Shown: piece after piece, positions 6,486 to 6,627 of the stretch
Layout: each line of letters starts with the position of its first letter
Numbering within the stretch: position 1 is the stretch's first letter
Assembly (NCBI GenBank): GCA_026992375.1
Contig: JALXAF010000205.1
Location: 1 to 6,627, forward strand
Length of the DNA stretch: 6,627 nucleotides
Source: Anaerolineae bacterium
Lineage (GTDB): Bacteria > Chloroflexota > Anaerolineae > J102
Reading direction: 5' to 3'
Position numbers and translations under genes: made by a program
Notes under the pieces: generated by a model
Database searches by the model: none
Told to the model about the DNA's origin: nothing
What the model saw: only the letters and a program-made list of their open reading frames with translations

Positions 6486-6627
6486 CCCCCCTCCCGGCCT
6501 CCCCCCGCTTCGGCTGACGCCTTGCAGGGGGAGGAGCCCATCGCTTTGCCAATTTGTGCAGCAGATGGGCGTCTCCCTCCCCCCGAACACGAGCGCAGCG
6601 TGTATCGGGGGAGAGGCGGGGTGGGGG
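6486..6627. repeat. GC-rich intergenic repeat with alternating C-rich and G-rich arms (cut by window end)
   Basis: The noncoding tail after the Memo gene alternates CCTCCCCC (6498-6505), GGGGGAGG (6527-6534), CTCCCTCCCCCC (6573-6584) and CGGGGGAGAGG (6606-6616). The first pair forms an exact 8-bp stem. The last pair forms a second stem (6577-6591 with 6599-6613) capped by ACACG/CGTGT, with one-base bulges. Between them GCCCATC (6536-6542) and GATGGGC (6564-6570) form an exact 7-bp stem that extends outward through the inner G-rich and C-rich arms. It resembles interspersed palindromic repeats rather than a gene or a clean terminator, and no T-run follows. Confidence 0.6.

Noticed and set aside
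6498..6534. Intrinsic terminator after the Memo gene
   Set aside because: The stem is strong, but the loop is long and no T-run follows; it fits a repeat unit better.

Overview
The window looks like a piece of a Chloroflexota-like (Anaerolineae-type) bacterial chromosome. This is an inference from style, not from a marker gene: a GT-C membrane glycosyltransferase carrying C-terminal beta-sandwich modules, a long-form Memo protein, very weak ribosome binding sites, and A/G-purine and GC-rich intergenic repeats of the kind common in such genomes. No mobile element, CRISPR array, tRNA or rRNA is visible.

Layout. (1) Positions 1-760, minus strand: the N-terminal 250 or so residues of an ABC-transporter ATPase of the PotA/FbpC/CysA importer type. 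The window edge cuts it just as the C-terminal TOBE region begins. (2) 761-1194: a 434-base divergent intergenic region without a convincing gene. It holds a 9-bp hairpin, an AAGAACAC-type repeat element, a 7-bp operator-like palindrome and a possible decayed reading frame. (3) 1195-3615, plus strand: an 806-residue multi-spanning membrane protein of the GT39/DUF2142-like class with two extracytoplasmic beta modules. By eye it is less GC-rich than the genes after it. (4) 3735-5225, plus strand: an O-antigen ligase/polymerase (Wzy_C) family membrane protein behind a good sigma70-like promoter. That promoter's predicted start of transcription excludes the farther upstream TTG start. (5) 5240-6442, plus strand: an AmmeMemoRadiSam system protein B (Memo-like), GTG start, 14 bases after the ligase stop, with all metal-site residues present. 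(6) 6443-6627: a GC-rich noncoding tail with alternating CCTCCCCC and GGGGGAGG arms that can fold in two mutually exclusive ways.

How the genes may work together. The two membrane proteins fit cell-surface glycan or glycolipid synthesis: one transfers sugar from a polyprenyl-phosphate donor, the other polymerises or ligates glycan chains outside the membrane. The Memo-like protein is probably co-transcribed with the ligase, but its usual partners (AMMECR1-like and radical SAM proteins) are not in the window, and a functional link to glycans is only suggested by position. The ABC ATPase belongs to a separate, divergent unit. I see no clearly new system. The observations most worth checking are the Memo-ligase pairing, the switch-like 3' repeat, and the promoter/5' leader of the ligase gene.
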